From contig CM041465.1 of assembly GCA_023213395.1 (NCBI GenBank), positions 103,051,741 to 103,115,740 of the forward strand: a stretch of DNA of 64,000 nucleotides. Direction: 5' to 3'. Each line of letters begins with the position of its first letter. Position 1 is the first letter of the stretch. Position numbers and translations under genes: made by a program. Source of the stretch: Cycas panzhihuaensis. Taxonomy: Eukaryota > Cycadophyta. This document shows, one piece after another, positions 48,250 through 61,827 of this stretch. Under the pieces are notes generated by a model. It saw only the letters and a list, made by a program, of their open reading frames with translations. It did no database searches and was not told the origin of the DNA.

Positions 48250-49200
48250 AAATACTTGAACTCCTCTCTAAAGATAACATCGTAACTATATATAACTCTA
48301 TAGTATTTAAAGTTATAAAGCTCATACCCCTTTACACCATCACCATAGCTAATGAAATTAGACTTTTATGCTTTAAAATTAAGTTTCATCCTCTACAAGA
48401 TAGGAACATACATAAAAGTTTCACAACCAAATACTCTAAGGTGACTAGGAGATAATTTCTTTTTAGACCACATTTCTTTAGGCCTTTTGTTTACCAAAGT
48501 AATCGTCAATAATCCATTTATTAGGTAGCTCATAGTCATCATAGTTTTAGCTCAAAATTTCTTCTCTAAACTAATAGCACCAAGAATATTCCTTAATCTC
48601 TCTAACAAGGTCCTATTCATCCTTTTAACAACTTCATTCTATTGTGGTGTATAAGGAGTTACTTTCTATCTTGTTATTTTATACTTCTTATAAAACAACT
48701 TAAATCCATTTAAACAAAACTCACCTCTATTATTAGTTTATAGTACCTTAATCCTCCTATCAATATAATTTTTGACTAAGGCCTCCTTAAATTTGCTAAA
48801 AACCTCAGATTTCTATCTAAGAAAGTATAAAATTGTCTTTCTTAAAAAATCATAAATGAATAAGATAAAATACCTGGACCCACCTAAAGAGGGTATATTA
48901 ATGGATCCAAAAGCATCATTGTATACCAATTACAAAATCCCCTTTGCTCTCCGTGAGCTAGAATGGAAATTTATATGATTATGTTTTCCATAAACATAAT
49001 GCTCACAAAAATTAAAATTAAATGAGTTATCAACCCTAGAGATATCTTTAGTTATACTTTTAGAGAGTAAATCATGAAGGTCTTTTTCTCTAATATGGCC
49101 CAATCTCTAATGCCACAATATAGTCTTATTGGTCAACAACACATGGGTCCCACCTACATTATTACTATGTTCTACAACAACTAGATTACAACTAGCAATA
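48250..49200 (-). pseudogene. Copia-2 integrase
   Basis: The minus strand reads VTPYTPQ, a stop, then NEVVKRMNRTLLERLRNILG (about 48580-48665), LINGLL and LVNKRPKEMWS (about 48465-48530), then LSPSHLRVFGCETFMYVP (about 48400-48455). This is the Copia integrase C-terminal half with its HLRVFGC landmark. A CAA-to-TAG/TAA type stop replaces the second Gln of PQQN. The N-terminal part (48700-49200) is broken. Confidence 0.85.
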
Positions 49201-49268
49201 CTCACTGAGCTAGTATCAAGCTAATACAATGTTTCAAGTTAGACCCCTCTTATTAACACTAATGCTCC

Positions 49269-49559
49269 TTAAACTACTTTATAATTATCTCTATTAAAAG
49301 TCTCCTTGATTCCTACATTATCCAATTGACTAGTAGGCAACATGCTTATAGTTAATTTAGACATATGACTTACATTAAGGATAGTTTTAACCCTTCCATC
49401 CCTAAACCAAACCTTCACCATTCCATAACCCTTGATCTTATATGGGTAATGGTTCTTAGGGAATACTTCACCTTTATCAATACTTTCATATTCATAAAAC
49501 CACTCCCTTTGGGAACTAACATAAAGCAAGGCACTAGAGTTAATTAACTGACTCAACAT
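49269..49559 (-). pseudogene. Copia-2 protease and pre-integrase region
   Basis: A 96-residue open frame contains REWFYEYESIDKGEVFPKNH, YKIKGYGMVKVWF, DGRVKTILNVSHMSKLTISM and DNVGIKE. This is the stretch that follows the DSGAS active site in Tork/Tnt1-like Copia proteases (HREWF, G.G.V..., DVRHVP..KRNLIS). The active-site Asp itself lies just upstream, where INSSALLYVS is read in place of LDSGASYHM. Confidence 0.82.
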
Positions 49560-49569
49560 TTAACATCTT

Positions 49570-50470
49570 ACCTTAGGTAGCCAAATAAACATCACTATCA
49601 ACTTCATCAAAGGGATTTATTATTGTGGAATAAGTAACTTTAGGTGGCTTTACCTTATCAACCTTAGCTCTATACTTGCTCTTAAAATGACCAGTCTTCC
49701 CATATCTCTAGTATACTAATAGGCCTCTACCTGAATATTTGGATTTTCCTCTAGATTTTGACCATATATACCTAGGCCTTTGTTGGTCATGATCTAATGT
49801 ATGAAATTTGATTGATAATGCATTTGTTATATGATCTTTACAATTTTTTATCTTGTCTCTTTTGATAATAAAGTGGTAACAACTTCATCAAACTTCAGGG
49901 TATTAGTAGTTGCACTACTTATTGCCATTACAAGGTTGTCATAAGAATTAGGAAGTGAATATAATAGGGTAATACACTTATCTTTTTAGACATTTTTACC
50001 TCAATTCAAGTAAGCTAGCTCACCTTGGTGTTAAATATGATGAGATAATCTACAACTACATCTCTATCACTTATCCTAAGTGAATATGTTTTTTTGTTTT
50101 TTGAAGAAATAACTTATTAACTAGGGACTTCATCTGATATAAAGACCCTAAATTATTCCATAAATATTTGGCTGTAAACTATAAGAAAATATTTAATAAT
50201 ATCATATCTAATAGGTATAATCTTATAGAACTAATAACCTTCTTATAAAGTTTATTCTAATCTTCATTAGCTATATTCACATGCTTTGTTTCTATTACAG
50301 TGATCTACTAATCCTTCTCGACAAGGATATCTTCTATTTTTAGCTTTCATAACTCAAAGTTCTAGCTATTAAACTTTTAAATATCTATCCTTGCAGTGCT
50401 TGCTATAATCTTCACATGAGTTTACTAGATAAAACTCCCACTTAATAAATAACTTCCTGTAAAACTAAAA
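49570..50470 (-). pseudogene. Copia-2 gag
   Basis: A zinc-knuckle-like RYGKTGHFKSKYRA is at about 49680-49720 (Cys positions changed to Tyr or Arg). UBN2-type fragments such as ATTNTLKFDEVVTTLLS (about 49865-49915) lie upstream. Heavily broken. Confidence 0.7.
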
Positions 50471-50472
50471 CC

Positions 50473-50489
50473 CTAGCTCTGATACTAAA
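50473..50489 (-). other. Copia-2 primer-binding site
   Basis: The minus strand reads TTTAGTATCAGAGCTAGGG, the initiator tRNA-Met type with one G-to-A change, beside the right LTR. Confidence 0.85.
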
Positions 50490-50878
50490 TAAAAATAAAC
50501 ATCAGAGAGGAATAATGTAATAATAGAACTTAAATCAATATGAAAAGTAAATAACTAATGAGATCCAATCATATTAACAAGTAAGAACTAGAGATTCAAG
50601 TCGAAGTATAGACTATTTTATTAATCTGAGCAATAGTTAAAGAATTAGAAAAAGAAAATCTCAACTCTCTTCTCATCCACTTATTCTCCTTTACATGTGT
50701 TATTATAGAAGTATATATAGATATAATTTTATAAGATACCACCATATAGTATTATAATATAATGATCACAAACCATGGGCTAAAAATGACCTCTATTAGA
50801 TGCCCTACACCTCCCAAAAAAACTTAGGTGTAATACTTATACCCATGTAAATTTAATAATATATCAACATATTTGACA
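50490..50878 (-). repeat. Copia-2 LTR, right (5')
   Basis: It aligns with 46961-47329 (shared AAAGTAAATAACTAAT, ATAGATATAATTTTATAAG) and ends ATTTGACA. Confidence 0.85.
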
Positions 50879-53386
50879 ATTTTAATCAGTATATTAAGTA
50901 TATCCTTAGGATAAAAACTTAATAAGGGATAAAATCCTCTTATATTTATTATTTTCCAAATAATAAAAAGGATGTAAATTGTGTTTATTCAAGTGGTAGA
51001 TGAGAATAATAAGGCCAAAAGTTTCACTAATCATATTTTGATATACCATTTACACATAGTTGGGAATAATATTTTAATGTCTAACTATTGAAGAATTAGC
51101 ATATAATATAGTATAATTTGTATATCTCTAAGCTATTCTTGTTATACCATTATCCTTAAGATATTTTATGGCCTTTTAGAGCCCTTTGTATCTCTCCCTA
51201 TGTTGTAAGCATTGTTATTATAAAAAGGTAGACCATGCACATGACTCTTTATTCATGGGTTATTTCCCTTTATCATTATATCTAAGAGGGATATTTATAG
51301 GTATTTTCCTAACCACTATTACTATTGATACTATTTCTCTTACCCTTATCTAGTTTGTTTTCCTTCCTTAATTCTTTCGATTGTCATTTTGTGTGTTATT
51401 AAGCACATGTCTTCCTTATTAAGAGAAGTTATTTTCTAAGTTTCTAAATTTAATATCATTAAAAGTAAGATATGGGGATAATTAATGAGATAGTTTAATT
51501 TTTAGAGTTTCTAATAATACAAATAACTAATTTTGAATTTATATTATTTTAAAAGATGGCCTAGGTTGTGATGTAATTTATACTAGTTATGATATAATAT
51601 GCATATGCTAGATTGCACCATCATTGACTATATATTTATCTATTATAATCAAGGCTAGTTAGCCTACTATTGGTTTTTCTTTCTTAATTTGTACCATCTT
51701 AATATGCAATGCCTTAAATATGGCATTTTTCTTATTTTCTAGAAATAGGTTCATGAGAATGAAGGAAAATAATAGTATCACTTCATAGTAGGCTCCTAAA
51801 AATAATGTCAAAATAGGCATATTATAATATTATCTTATTCATAACCATTAGAGGGATACTAATGGATGAATTCAAGGATATGGTCCTCTTGGTTCTTCCT
51901 TATTGATCCACTAAATCTATAGATATTTTTAGTTACTTTAGATAGCAAGGTTGTCTAATTAGGGCTAACATCAATTAGATCATTAGAAGTAAGTGTTAAG
52001 GTTCTAATTTTTAGAACACCAAAGTAATGGCTAAGAAATAGCCTCTTTTGAATTAAGAGCTAATTACTACAACTAGAATTAGTGGAATAGGTAAAAGTAG
52101 GGACAAACAACTAAGTCTCATAAAATAATAGGACATTATGCTTAAAGGATATTGATGATATTGTATGAGTATTATGATGGTAGATTGGTAGGTCTAAGGC
52201 TAAAGGAAATGACTAAGATTATAAGGTTACTTTTCTAAGTCTTAAGCATGCATAAGGTCTAAGGAAAAGGAAATGGAAAGGATCCCCAATATGGTTATTA
52301 ATTAGTTAGTGGTATGTTTATCCTTAGCCTAGCCTACATCCCTAATAGTATGAAAAATATTACTAATAGTACATATACCACTTTTGGGCACCTTTTAATC
52401 CTATTAAAATCCCATTTGGTTCTAATTATAGCCTTCCATTATTATTAATAGCAAGACATAGGTGTAATTAACATTTATAACTGATTTATCCCTTTTAGCA
52501 TTATAATTAACATTTAAGACCTATTAAGGATTTATTTAAATTTATGCATGAAGAGATAATAAAGATCATCCTCTAGTGTCCATAACACACTTCAGCTTCA
52601 ATAAAGATCAATATTTTAAAGTAGTAATTAAACAATACAAATGTCTTCATCATGGGCATTAAGCATCACCTAAATGCATTTATGATCCTCACATGATTAT
52701 TGTCCCACTCTTCTTAAGACCACCTATTAAATAGCAAACAATAATACTTGAGATAAATAGGTTTAAAAAATTAATATACTAGAATAAAAGGTATGTATGT
52801 GGGCTTTGTGGGACTTATTATATAGTCAATTCTATATATTATTGAAGTATCAAACATCATAGCTACATTGATTCCCCATGTTGATTCAATTGTAAGTCTT
52901 TCATACCTAATAATAAAGAATAATTACCCATGCAAATATAATTTAAGAGAGTATCATATTGTCATAATTAAGCATGGATATAAGATAATCCAACTATTGT
53001 ATAATAGTAACCTAATGCCACTTATGGTATATGGAGTGAATTACTTGAAATTTAAAATAGTATGACAAGGTGATGAACCCTACTCTAACAAGTGTCTAAT
53101 CTAATATAATTTATAATAAATACTTTGAAGAGTCTAAAGCATGATAGACCCTTTTTTACTAATATCAATAGAAAAAATTATGATAAATTGATATAATATC
53201 TAATCCATCTTCATTATGATAGCTCTAACAAAATCCCTATAGGTGAATTCTATTAAGGCCATATTAATAAGGGAATATTAAAAAGAAATGTAAAAAATAT
53301 AACTTTTAAACAATATACATATATCAATGTCTATTCTAAAGCACTTTTGGAAAGGAAAATCAAAGCCCAACTATGGTAAATAGGAA
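50879..53386. other. Anonymous AT-rich sequence
   Basis: No gene or element recognised. The frame 52868-53065 has no recognisable similarity. Confidence 0.5.
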
Positions 53387-53721
53387 TCTATGAGTTACTT
53401 TTAAATTCAATACATAATGTAAGTTATATGTTTAGTGAGAAAATTATTTAAAGGATATACAATGCACAATTTGGTATACAAATGAGTGAATGTTTTATGA
53501 GTGTCAAATCTATAAGTAATTTGATATTATAGTCTAAAGTACTTTGTAATATTAGGAAAACAACAATTATGAAGAGCATTGTATGTGATTTTCACACTTT
53601 TGTAGAAGGAAATAATGAAGTTTGGTAATGAAAAGGTCCGTACATTGAAGCTTCACATAAAGATATAAAGAAGATTAATGAGTGTCCTCACTTATTATAG
53701 ATATTAGTCTAAAGCTCAGTA
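53387..53721 (+). repeat. 320-bp dispersed direct repeat, copy 2
   Basis: Counterpart of 25060-25380. No primer site, polypurine tract or gag is attached here, so it may be a solo or truncated LTR of the 25.5-kb family. Confidence 0.85.
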
Positions 53722-54528
53722 TTTCAAAACCTTATACTATAATAAGCTATAGAAATGTCCTTATAATATTAGATGGAAATATAATAAGGTAAACCATTTA
53801 AAGGATTATATACATAACATAAAAGAAATTACTCCAAAAGATCTATAAAAGTAAAAAATTCTTGTAATTTCATAATATGATTTTATCAAGGATTACACTT
53901 ATACTAAAATAAAGGTAAAACCCTAAAGCAATAATCAATTGACTCTATTACTAATCATTTATCTTATCGATTTACATAAATACATTATATAAAATTATTA
54001 TTTATGATAGCTAATACAAAATATCAAGCCACAAAAATAAGCATAACATAATAAAGATGTAGAATAGTGTAAGATAAATAGAGTATATAGGAAATAATAA
54101 TATCAAAATATAAGCCATTTCACTTGATGTTATCCATTACTTATTTGATGAGACTAGTGTGAAAACTTAATAACAAAATGGCATGCTACATGGTTGGTGT
54201 TTCTCCATTTTATTCATGTATTATAAGTGAAATATCCAATAATTCCTAACAACCAAGCTCACCCTTTAAGAAAATAAGTAAAAATAGAGATACGAGACAT
54301 GCTAGAATTGTCCCCCCAAAATACAAACCTAAATACAAGATTATGAAATATTAAGAGCTAATATAAATCAAAGGATACAAGGCTTGACTATAGAATAGTT
54401 GGTATATAAATTAAGGATATTAACTTATGTGAAGTGGAAACAAGCATTTTTATATAAATAAAAGCATTAAAATGTGTTAGGATAAGGTGAGGAATAATTA
54501 TGTATCATGGAAACGTTTTATATTCTAG

Positions 54529-54590
<62 letters not shown>

Positions 54591-55691
54591 CATGTAAGTT
54601 ATTGGAACAATCAACACAAAAGATATGCATATGTGAATCAAAAATATAAAAGCTATAACTTCCTAAGTGAAAAAACTCCTAAAAGCTTATATGAATGACT
54701 TATTTCCACTCAAGTTTAACTTTAATATAATTTTTCTAAAAAATCTCCCTTTGTAATACATAAGTCATATATAATTTATTCCATTGACAATTATTTAATT
54801 GTGTTCAATTTCTAGACAATTCTATTTAACTTTATTAAAATTGACCTTAATGTAAAATGATTAATAGCTCATAGATAAGTTCAAAATTAAAATGAGAGGA
54901 CATAACTATAATTCCTATCTAATGAGATAATAATGACCCTTACCTTTCATGATCTACTTCATAAAATTATTAATAAATTTCTCCACAACTTGAGTGCAAA
55001 ATATAAAAAATAAGAGGATCATATATTCCGCCTCAAACTCATCCTTAATACATGTCATAAATACCACACTAGCCTCAACTGCTTAAAATGTTTCTCCAAG
55101 TCATATATAGTAAACTACTAGCAAACCTAATTTTAGGAAAATGCATCTGCATTGACCTTGCCAAAATTTCCATCACATTAAATATGCCTTTACCAAAGAA
55201 TATATGTAAAGCCAAAGCACTCCTCTAAAAAGTTAGATACATGTAATAATTAGCCTCTAATTTATTAATAAGTATAAAGTCCTTAATTGCCTACTCTAAA
55301 AAACTATACATATTTATTATAATAATGGCATTTAAAATTCCTTCGATAAGTATTAATACTTATAATCATGATCTTAAACTTTAATAAAAGTTCATGACCC
55401 CGATAAGATATCCACACAATAATGAAGCACTTAGAAACATTATAGTAAAGTCACTTATGAGTGATATATGAGTGAGAGTTGGGTTGTAGAGGGAGCTAAG
55501 TATAGAGTGTTCATATAATGTCCAATTATAAAGGTATATATATAGTAACTAACATATGCACACTATGTATACATCTATGATTTTAATAATAATATAAAGA
55601 CATGATTATATGTGTTAGAAATAATGCTTACATGGGTTATATTATGGTTGGTAAGTCATTAAGTTATCATTGGCTTAATGACACTTGTTAG
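53722..55691. other. Anonymous AT-rich sequence with (TA)n
   Basis: No coding feature. (TA)n at 54530-54589. Confidence 0.5.
54530..54589. repeat. (TA)n microsatellite
   Basis: About 30 TA units. Confidence 0.97.
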
Positions 55692-56019
55692 TGAAGAACG
55701 ATAACATGGAGAGTAGAGTGGAGCGGTGAACATAAACATTTAATCTATATTGATAATATAATATAAGTTAACATCATGTAGTTCAATCTATATTGATCAA
55801 GAGTATGACAAATTTACAAGATGGTGGTGTTGAAGAACATTGGAGGATTTGGCCCTCAATTTTAAATATGCAGGAGGAGGGTGGGAGCCCTTCTCAACTT
55901 ATAATTCAAAATTATGTAAAATAATAAATAGCTTACATTAAAATAAACTTACCATTAAGGCATGTGCAGCTATATATTCCCAAGGTTAGATTAGGTGATG
56001 ATGAATATTAACCCTCACA
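55692..56019 (-). repeat. LTR of the 55.7-kb element, left (3')
   Basis: The plus strand runs TGAAGAACGATAACATGG to AACCCTCACA. The inner neighbour 56020-56033 (minus strand TTAAGGGGGAGAA) is a clear polypurine tract. Confidence 0.95.
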
Positions 56020-56099
56020 TTCTCCCCCTTAATATTCATCACATGCATCTTCAACTTTCCTTTGAACTTGTGATACTTGTACTTATGGAAAACTTTGAA

Positions 56100-56760
56100 T
56101 ACTTACCCTTTAACTTTATCATTATCCTTGATGTGGTCAATAACTTACCTCATCATCCTTTCAACAATTTGTGTCTCAAATGGTTTATAAGTAGGTATGG
56201 CTTGATTTGAATGAATATGAGTGGCTTTATCAATATCTTTGTAATTGTGGTGAGTAGGAGTAGCTTTGTTAAGATCTTTATCTTTTTCGTTAATCAGGTC
56301 CAAGGTATATACAACTTCATTAAATACAATATTAGAGTCATTAACTTTATTAAAGTCTTTACTAATACAATCAATATTAGCCAATTCAATAATGTTCATC
56401 TACTCTAACATCTATTTTATATGAATAACATTATCAATATAATTAATAATATTTAATTGTAAAGTATGTCCCTCATAAACCAATTTTAGGGTATTCCATG
56501 TAAATTTGGAAGTAGTTAACTCACGCTAGAAAATATATTGTTATCTAGTGTACAAAATATTAGGGCTAAGGCCTCATTATCCTTTTTCATATCTTCTTTA
56601 ACATTTGGTATATAACCATCTTTTATAAAATTCCATAAATTTTTGGAGATAAGGAGTGTTTTCATTAAATTCTTCTAAGATAAAAAACTAGTACTATTAA
56701 ACATGGGAATCATCATATCATCTACATAGGTGGCCATTATAAGAGACGTTAATGTATAAT
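56100..56760 (-). pseudogene. UBN2-type gag of the 55.7-kb element, located at its 3' end
   Basis: The ATG near 56753 opens MATYVDDMMIPMFN, a stop where relatives have Trp, then KNLMKTLLISKNLWNFIKDG (about 56630-56690), MKKDNEALALIFCTLDNNIF (about 56535-56595), and in a shifted frame TSKFTWNTLKLVYEG (about 56475-56520). These are the UBN2 Gag landmarks (LW..V..GY; KKD.KAL..I...L; AKEAWDTL...Y.G). An 84-residue open frame (56399-56145), rich in Asn, Asp, Lys and Thr, forms the C-terminal extension, ending in basic K/H-rich sequence before the polypurine tract. Gag so close to the 3' LTR, with no pol after it, is characteristic of gag-only elements. The architecture parallels the plus-strand gag at 27180. 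Confidence 0.8.
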
Positions 56761-57012
56761 CTAAAAGGATGGTCTTAATGAGCAAATAAGTAACCTCTTA
56801 GCCTCAAATAAATAAATGACTTGAAATATATAGTAAATCTATTTTTACAAGAACTTTCAACATGATTTCAACATAGATTCCTCTTTAATCAATGAAAGAT
56901 AATAACTTAGCAATAAAGAATAAATATACAATATATAATAAATCTCCTTTTTAGTAAGATAAATATTCTTTTAGAATGAAACTAATATTCAATTAATGAT
57001 GCTTTCAAAAGA

Positions 57013-57191
<179 letters not shown>

Positions 57192-57457
57192 AATCTTAGG
57201 GAAACAAAATCCTAATAATGAACTTATAGTTATGCACTATAATGCACCTTTGAGCTTTCAAATGCAATGGCCTTAAATCAACTTGAGTATGCTTTTTATT
57301 AGTGAGTAAAAAAAACTATAACTTTGTGATGAAAAATATACTTTGCAAAACAACTTCTATAAGGATTCAAATAAGTTTAAACAGGAATGAAGTGTTTTTT
57401 CTTGAATGATTTAGATACAACTTAAAAAGATTTAAAGAGGCAATAAAAACTTTGAAT

Positions 57458-57781
57458 TGATGGGGTTAATGTTCCTCACCTAACTCCCACCTTAGAAACA
57501 TGTGACTACACACTTCTTCATGGTAGGTAAGGTAAGATTATTTTATTATGCACTATCATTATTTTATATTATTTTGAATTGAAGGTTGAGGAGATTTCCC
57601 TCCTTCCTCAAAAGTATATGTCTCGTGGGGTTCTAAACCCTAATATTCATCAACACCATCATCTCTTTGGAAATATGATGTACTCTCTTCATAATAGGTT
57701 AATACAATGTTATTTCACAAGTATACTTTAAATATGGGTTGAGTTACATGATTTCGCCTGCTACTTTGAGTAATCCTAACA
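57458..57781 (+). repeat. Opposite-facing LTR of a related subfamily nested in the 55.7-kb element
   Basis: It starts TGATGGGGTTAATGTTCC and ends TAATCCTAACA, followed directly by a primer site. It is 324 bp. It aligns with the reverse complement of the host LTR (for example ATTATTTTGAATTGAAGGTTGA against ATAATTTTGAATTATAAGTTGA, and ATTCATCAACACCA against GTTCTTCAACACCA), but with clearly lower identity than the host's two LTRs share. No matching second LTR was found in plus orientation before 61800. Confidence 0.8.
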
Positions 57782-57900
57782 TGGTATTATAGTTGTGATC
57801 AAATTCTAACATGATATCAAAGCACTTTGGTCAACTCTTACATGGTATCAGAGTTATGATCAAATTCTAACATGGCATCAGAGCATGGATCTTGGCCACC
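57782..57900 (+). repeat. Tandem array of four primer-binding-site units
   Basis: Units start at 57782 (TGGTATTATAG), 57812 (TGATATCAAAG), 57843 (TGGTATCAGAG) and 57873 (TGGCATCAGAG). Spacing is 30, 31 and 30 bases, and each of the first three ends in an LTR-edge-like terminus (TCTAACA or CTTACA). Units 1 and 3 also share GTTRTGATCAAATTCTAACA. Confidence 0.92.
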
Positions 57901-59426
57901 TATATCAAGGCATTGATTTCACTTCACGATAAGTATTTACATTGATATTTTATTAGGCTTATAAAGTTTATTCATATTTTTATATAGTTTTTTATTAATA
58001 TTTGGTTTTTTTTATACATATAATCCATTTAATCATGATTTTCTTTAAATTTTTGTAGCTTTAGTGTGTACATTTATCCCAACATGTTTAGTCATTTACA
58101 ACCTGTTACAGTAGCTTGTTCACTCGTTTGCACTCATCTAGGCTTTAGATCTAAGTTTTCTTAAGAAAACAAATAAAAAATCACGTTTTTCATTCACTAC
58201 GACCTTATTATAGATCATTTATTTATTATTTTAGCAACCCTAAACCTATTCTTACTTCTTGTTAGAAGATATTTGAGGTGGTTTTAGGCTTTATTTTATT
58301 TAGTTTTGCTCAGTTGGGCTCTCGCAAACCCCTAAACTTCTACAACTCTGTTCTCCTCAATACAATATTATTTTTTAAAAATTCCATATCTATTAGGTAC
58401 CTCTCATCATTATGTCCATTTCTTTAAATTTTGACCTCATTATGAGGCCATTTAATCTCTCATTAAGGTTCTGCACTCTTACTTTGATTTGTCATTTTTG
58501 CACACAAGTCACATAAGCCTCAAAAAAGGTACCTGCGTTATTTTTACAATATTTTTACAATTATTTATCTAATTTGTGAACCATTTAAAGCATCGAAAAG
58601 TTGATTCAGAGCTCTATAGTTTGAAGTCCTCATTTACTTAATCTAAGTTTTTTTTTAATAGAGTTTGATTAGGTTAAAGTTAACCTTCATTTATTACTCA
58701 TATTTCACTAGCCATAAATGGGTTTATTTACTCTTCTTTAATAACTTGAGTTCTATAGCTTTGTTTATTGAGTTGTCTAAACCTTTAGAAAGATTTTTCA
58801 AAGTTATTTATAATAGAATATATTTCACCATATTTTGACATAATTTTATAGGTTATTAAAACTCCTAAAATGAAAACTCTATTTTAATCCTTGTTAGACA
58901 CTTTTGGAGAATTTTTGAGCTAAATTTCTTTCCAAATGAAAATACTTAATTGATACTTACATACTAATTGATTATTATGATATTTTCTTGTGTTTATAAG
59001 ATTTACAAGCTATTTTTTAGCCTTTTAGTATATTTTTTAGCTTCTGGAGCAACAAGAATACTATTACATTCAAAAGCTATTAACAAGTACCTCTTACCTT
59101 ATTATTTTCTTTCCATTACATATAAAAGTGAATCTAAGTGACTTTCTTGCTTGTTTAAGGAGTTTTCTTTAAGCATTTAAAATGTGTATCTCCTTAATTG
59201 AAAGAGTATTTGAGTATTTGAAAGGTTTATCTCCTTGATTTATTTTGCTTATAGTTTCTCATTGATTCATTAAAATAATCTCATTGAAGGTGCATATAGG
59301 TATTGAAAGCTATTTAAAGTTAGTTTTACAAGGAGCTTCTTCATTTTTTAAAAGATAAAGTTTGCATAAGAAAATCTTGCTCTTATTTCATTGTTAAGGT
59401 ATCTTTATATTAAGGCATTCAATTGA

Positions 59427-59478
<52 letters not shown>

Positions 59479-60866
59479 TTTAGCTTTCTTTCTTTTAAGC
59501 AAGTTACTTACTTTATGTTTCAAGGAGCATATTTTAAAATCATTTGTATAATTTCTTTAATTTAAAAGGACTCATCTGATGGTTACTTATCCTTGATAAG
59601 GAATTAAAATTGGAAGATCATTTGTCTCCATTTCAACATTGAAAAGTATTTCATATTACACTTCATTACATATAATTATTTAAAGGTATATTATTCCCTT
59701 TTTAAGCTCACTTTTGAAGTCTTATGAGAATTAATCTACAAGTAACATTCATTGAAAGGAATCAACTCTATAAGTGAAAAATGTGCCTTAAAAGAGTTTT
59801 AGAATCAACTCTATACACTATAATATAAGATGATAGCTTTATAATAGAGTTAGAAGGGATTTGAATGCACCAGGTTATCGCTTTTACTCTTAAAGAGACT
59901 CCTTCTCTTCAAGAGGCCAAAATAGAGTTAAGTGGCTATAGAATTAAGTTATGAGCCTCTAAAATTGGTAAAAAAACTATCCACACCTAACCAGTAGCTT
60001 AATAATAAATATATATGCTAAATTAAAATTTAAAAAATGCTTGAAATATTAAGAAGTATGTCAAACTAGGATTAAATTAGAGCCTCAAATTTACTAGTTT
60101 TAAAAACCTATAAAATAGTGTTATATTTTATTAAAACCCACTTCAATATGTAGAGAATTGAATTACCTTTTCGATGGATCCATTCATTCGAAAAACAGGC
60201 TCCTAGATCAAAAGATATAACAAAAATAGTGAGAAGATCCTTTTATGGTAGAAAATTTAAAGGAAAGGGGGATTAAGCCCCTTAGGCGAAAGGCCCCTGG
60301 TCAGTGGGGGCCAACATGACCACCTGCTAGGGTCCAAATGGGGTTGCAAATTTCAAAATATTATAAAATATAATTAAATTCTTTAAAATCTAAAATTATA
60401 AAAAGTGATTAATAACCTTTTCAAATCCACACATTTAAAATGAAAATCAAGGTCGCATGGGCTAAGAATGTGACTATGTGCCTAATGCAAAAGGGGCTAA
60501 TCTCGTAAAAAAGTTCATGGATTTGATTTTTTTAAAATATAATTAAATTTTAATTATAACATTAGAAAAAATAAATATTATTATAAAATTTATATACCTG
60601 TTAACAAGCAACGAACAAGAGGAAAATGAAGTCAATTGAATCAACAAAATAATGATCAACAGATGGGGCGAATTTAATGAGAGTGTTGGTGCTAAGAAAT
60701 CTGCTTCAAAAATATATATAAATATATATTTATGATTTTAAAAAAACACCAAAAAAACATTATACAGTGGTGGTTAGTACACTCCTACTATATGATTTCT
60801 AGATCTAGAGACACAAATGCTTGATTCACCAATGAAAGTAATTTAAAATAATAATAATAATAAAAG

Positions 60867-61005
<139 letters not shown>

Positions 61006-61532
61006 GGAGGAATAACCTGTTAATAGTGGTGCATGAAGCCTGTTGTACAGAGCTACCATATAGAGATAAACAAAGATGAGGAATCATATTGTCGTCACTT
61101 CTTGCCATTTCCAGGGCTTCGTTTAACCTTCAGACATCGACTCTACTGACCTAAGATATAGGGAAGTCAAATCTAGATGCAGATCTAGTTGTAAGTATGG
61201 TGGAAGAATCCTATAGCAGAGCAACTATGGATCTGTGTATGAATCTGTACTTCTAAACATGTAACCTAGAAAGGAGAGCAAGGTAGTCCCCTTTAAGATA
61301 GCCAATTAAAAATCTTGTAGCAGAGACATAATAAAATCAATCTCCCTATAACAAGATAAGAATCAAAGGAGACTATGCTATAAAAAATGATGAAATAAGA
61401 AAATGCAGTAGAGATATAATAGACCAATGCCCAAAAACTCTTAAAAAAGATGAGATTTTTTATCCTATGGAGAGATTTTGTCAATGAGTAGTGTATTAAT
61501 ATGTCCAGACATGAAATCAAATGAAGAGATAT

Positions 61533-61641
<109 letters not shown>

Positions 61642-61810
61642 GAAATAAACTATTAGAGAGTTAATTGCTAGGAGTTAGATCTCCTTTTAGCTAAGATGAA
61701 ATTTCAAATTATTTTTTCTAGTGAGTAGATAAGTCCACTAGGACTCTAAAGAGTAGTCATATGCTACACTTTCACTAAGCGTATGCAGGGCTAGAAGTTG
61801 TGCATCCAGA

Positions 61811-61827
61811 TTTACTCTGATACCAAA
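61811..61827 (-). other. Primer-binding site of the 55.7-kb element
   Basis: The minus strand reads ATTTGGTATCAGAGTAAA beside the right LTR, initiator tRNA-Met type. Confidence 0.9.

Larger units (their letters stand above)
46961..50878 (-). mobile_element. Copia-2: Ty1/Copia element with internal RT deletion
   Basis: LTRs at 46961-47329 and 50490-50878 flank a 3.2-kb interior read on the minus strand as gag, protease, integrase, RT (partial), RNase H. Flanking ATTTC (46956-46960) and ATTTT (50879-50883) look like a 5-bp duplication with one transition. At 3.9 kb it is about 1 kb shorter than a standard Copia because the RT core is deleted near 47700-47745. The LTRs are roughly three-quarters identical by eye, so it is old. 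Confidence 0.9.

Noticed and set aside
56690-56760. YVDD on the minus strand, apparently an RT active site
   Set aside because: The context is MATYVDDMMIPMFN followed by LW..IKDG and KKD.EAL segments, which is the start of a UBN2 Gag, not RT. No RT flanks it.
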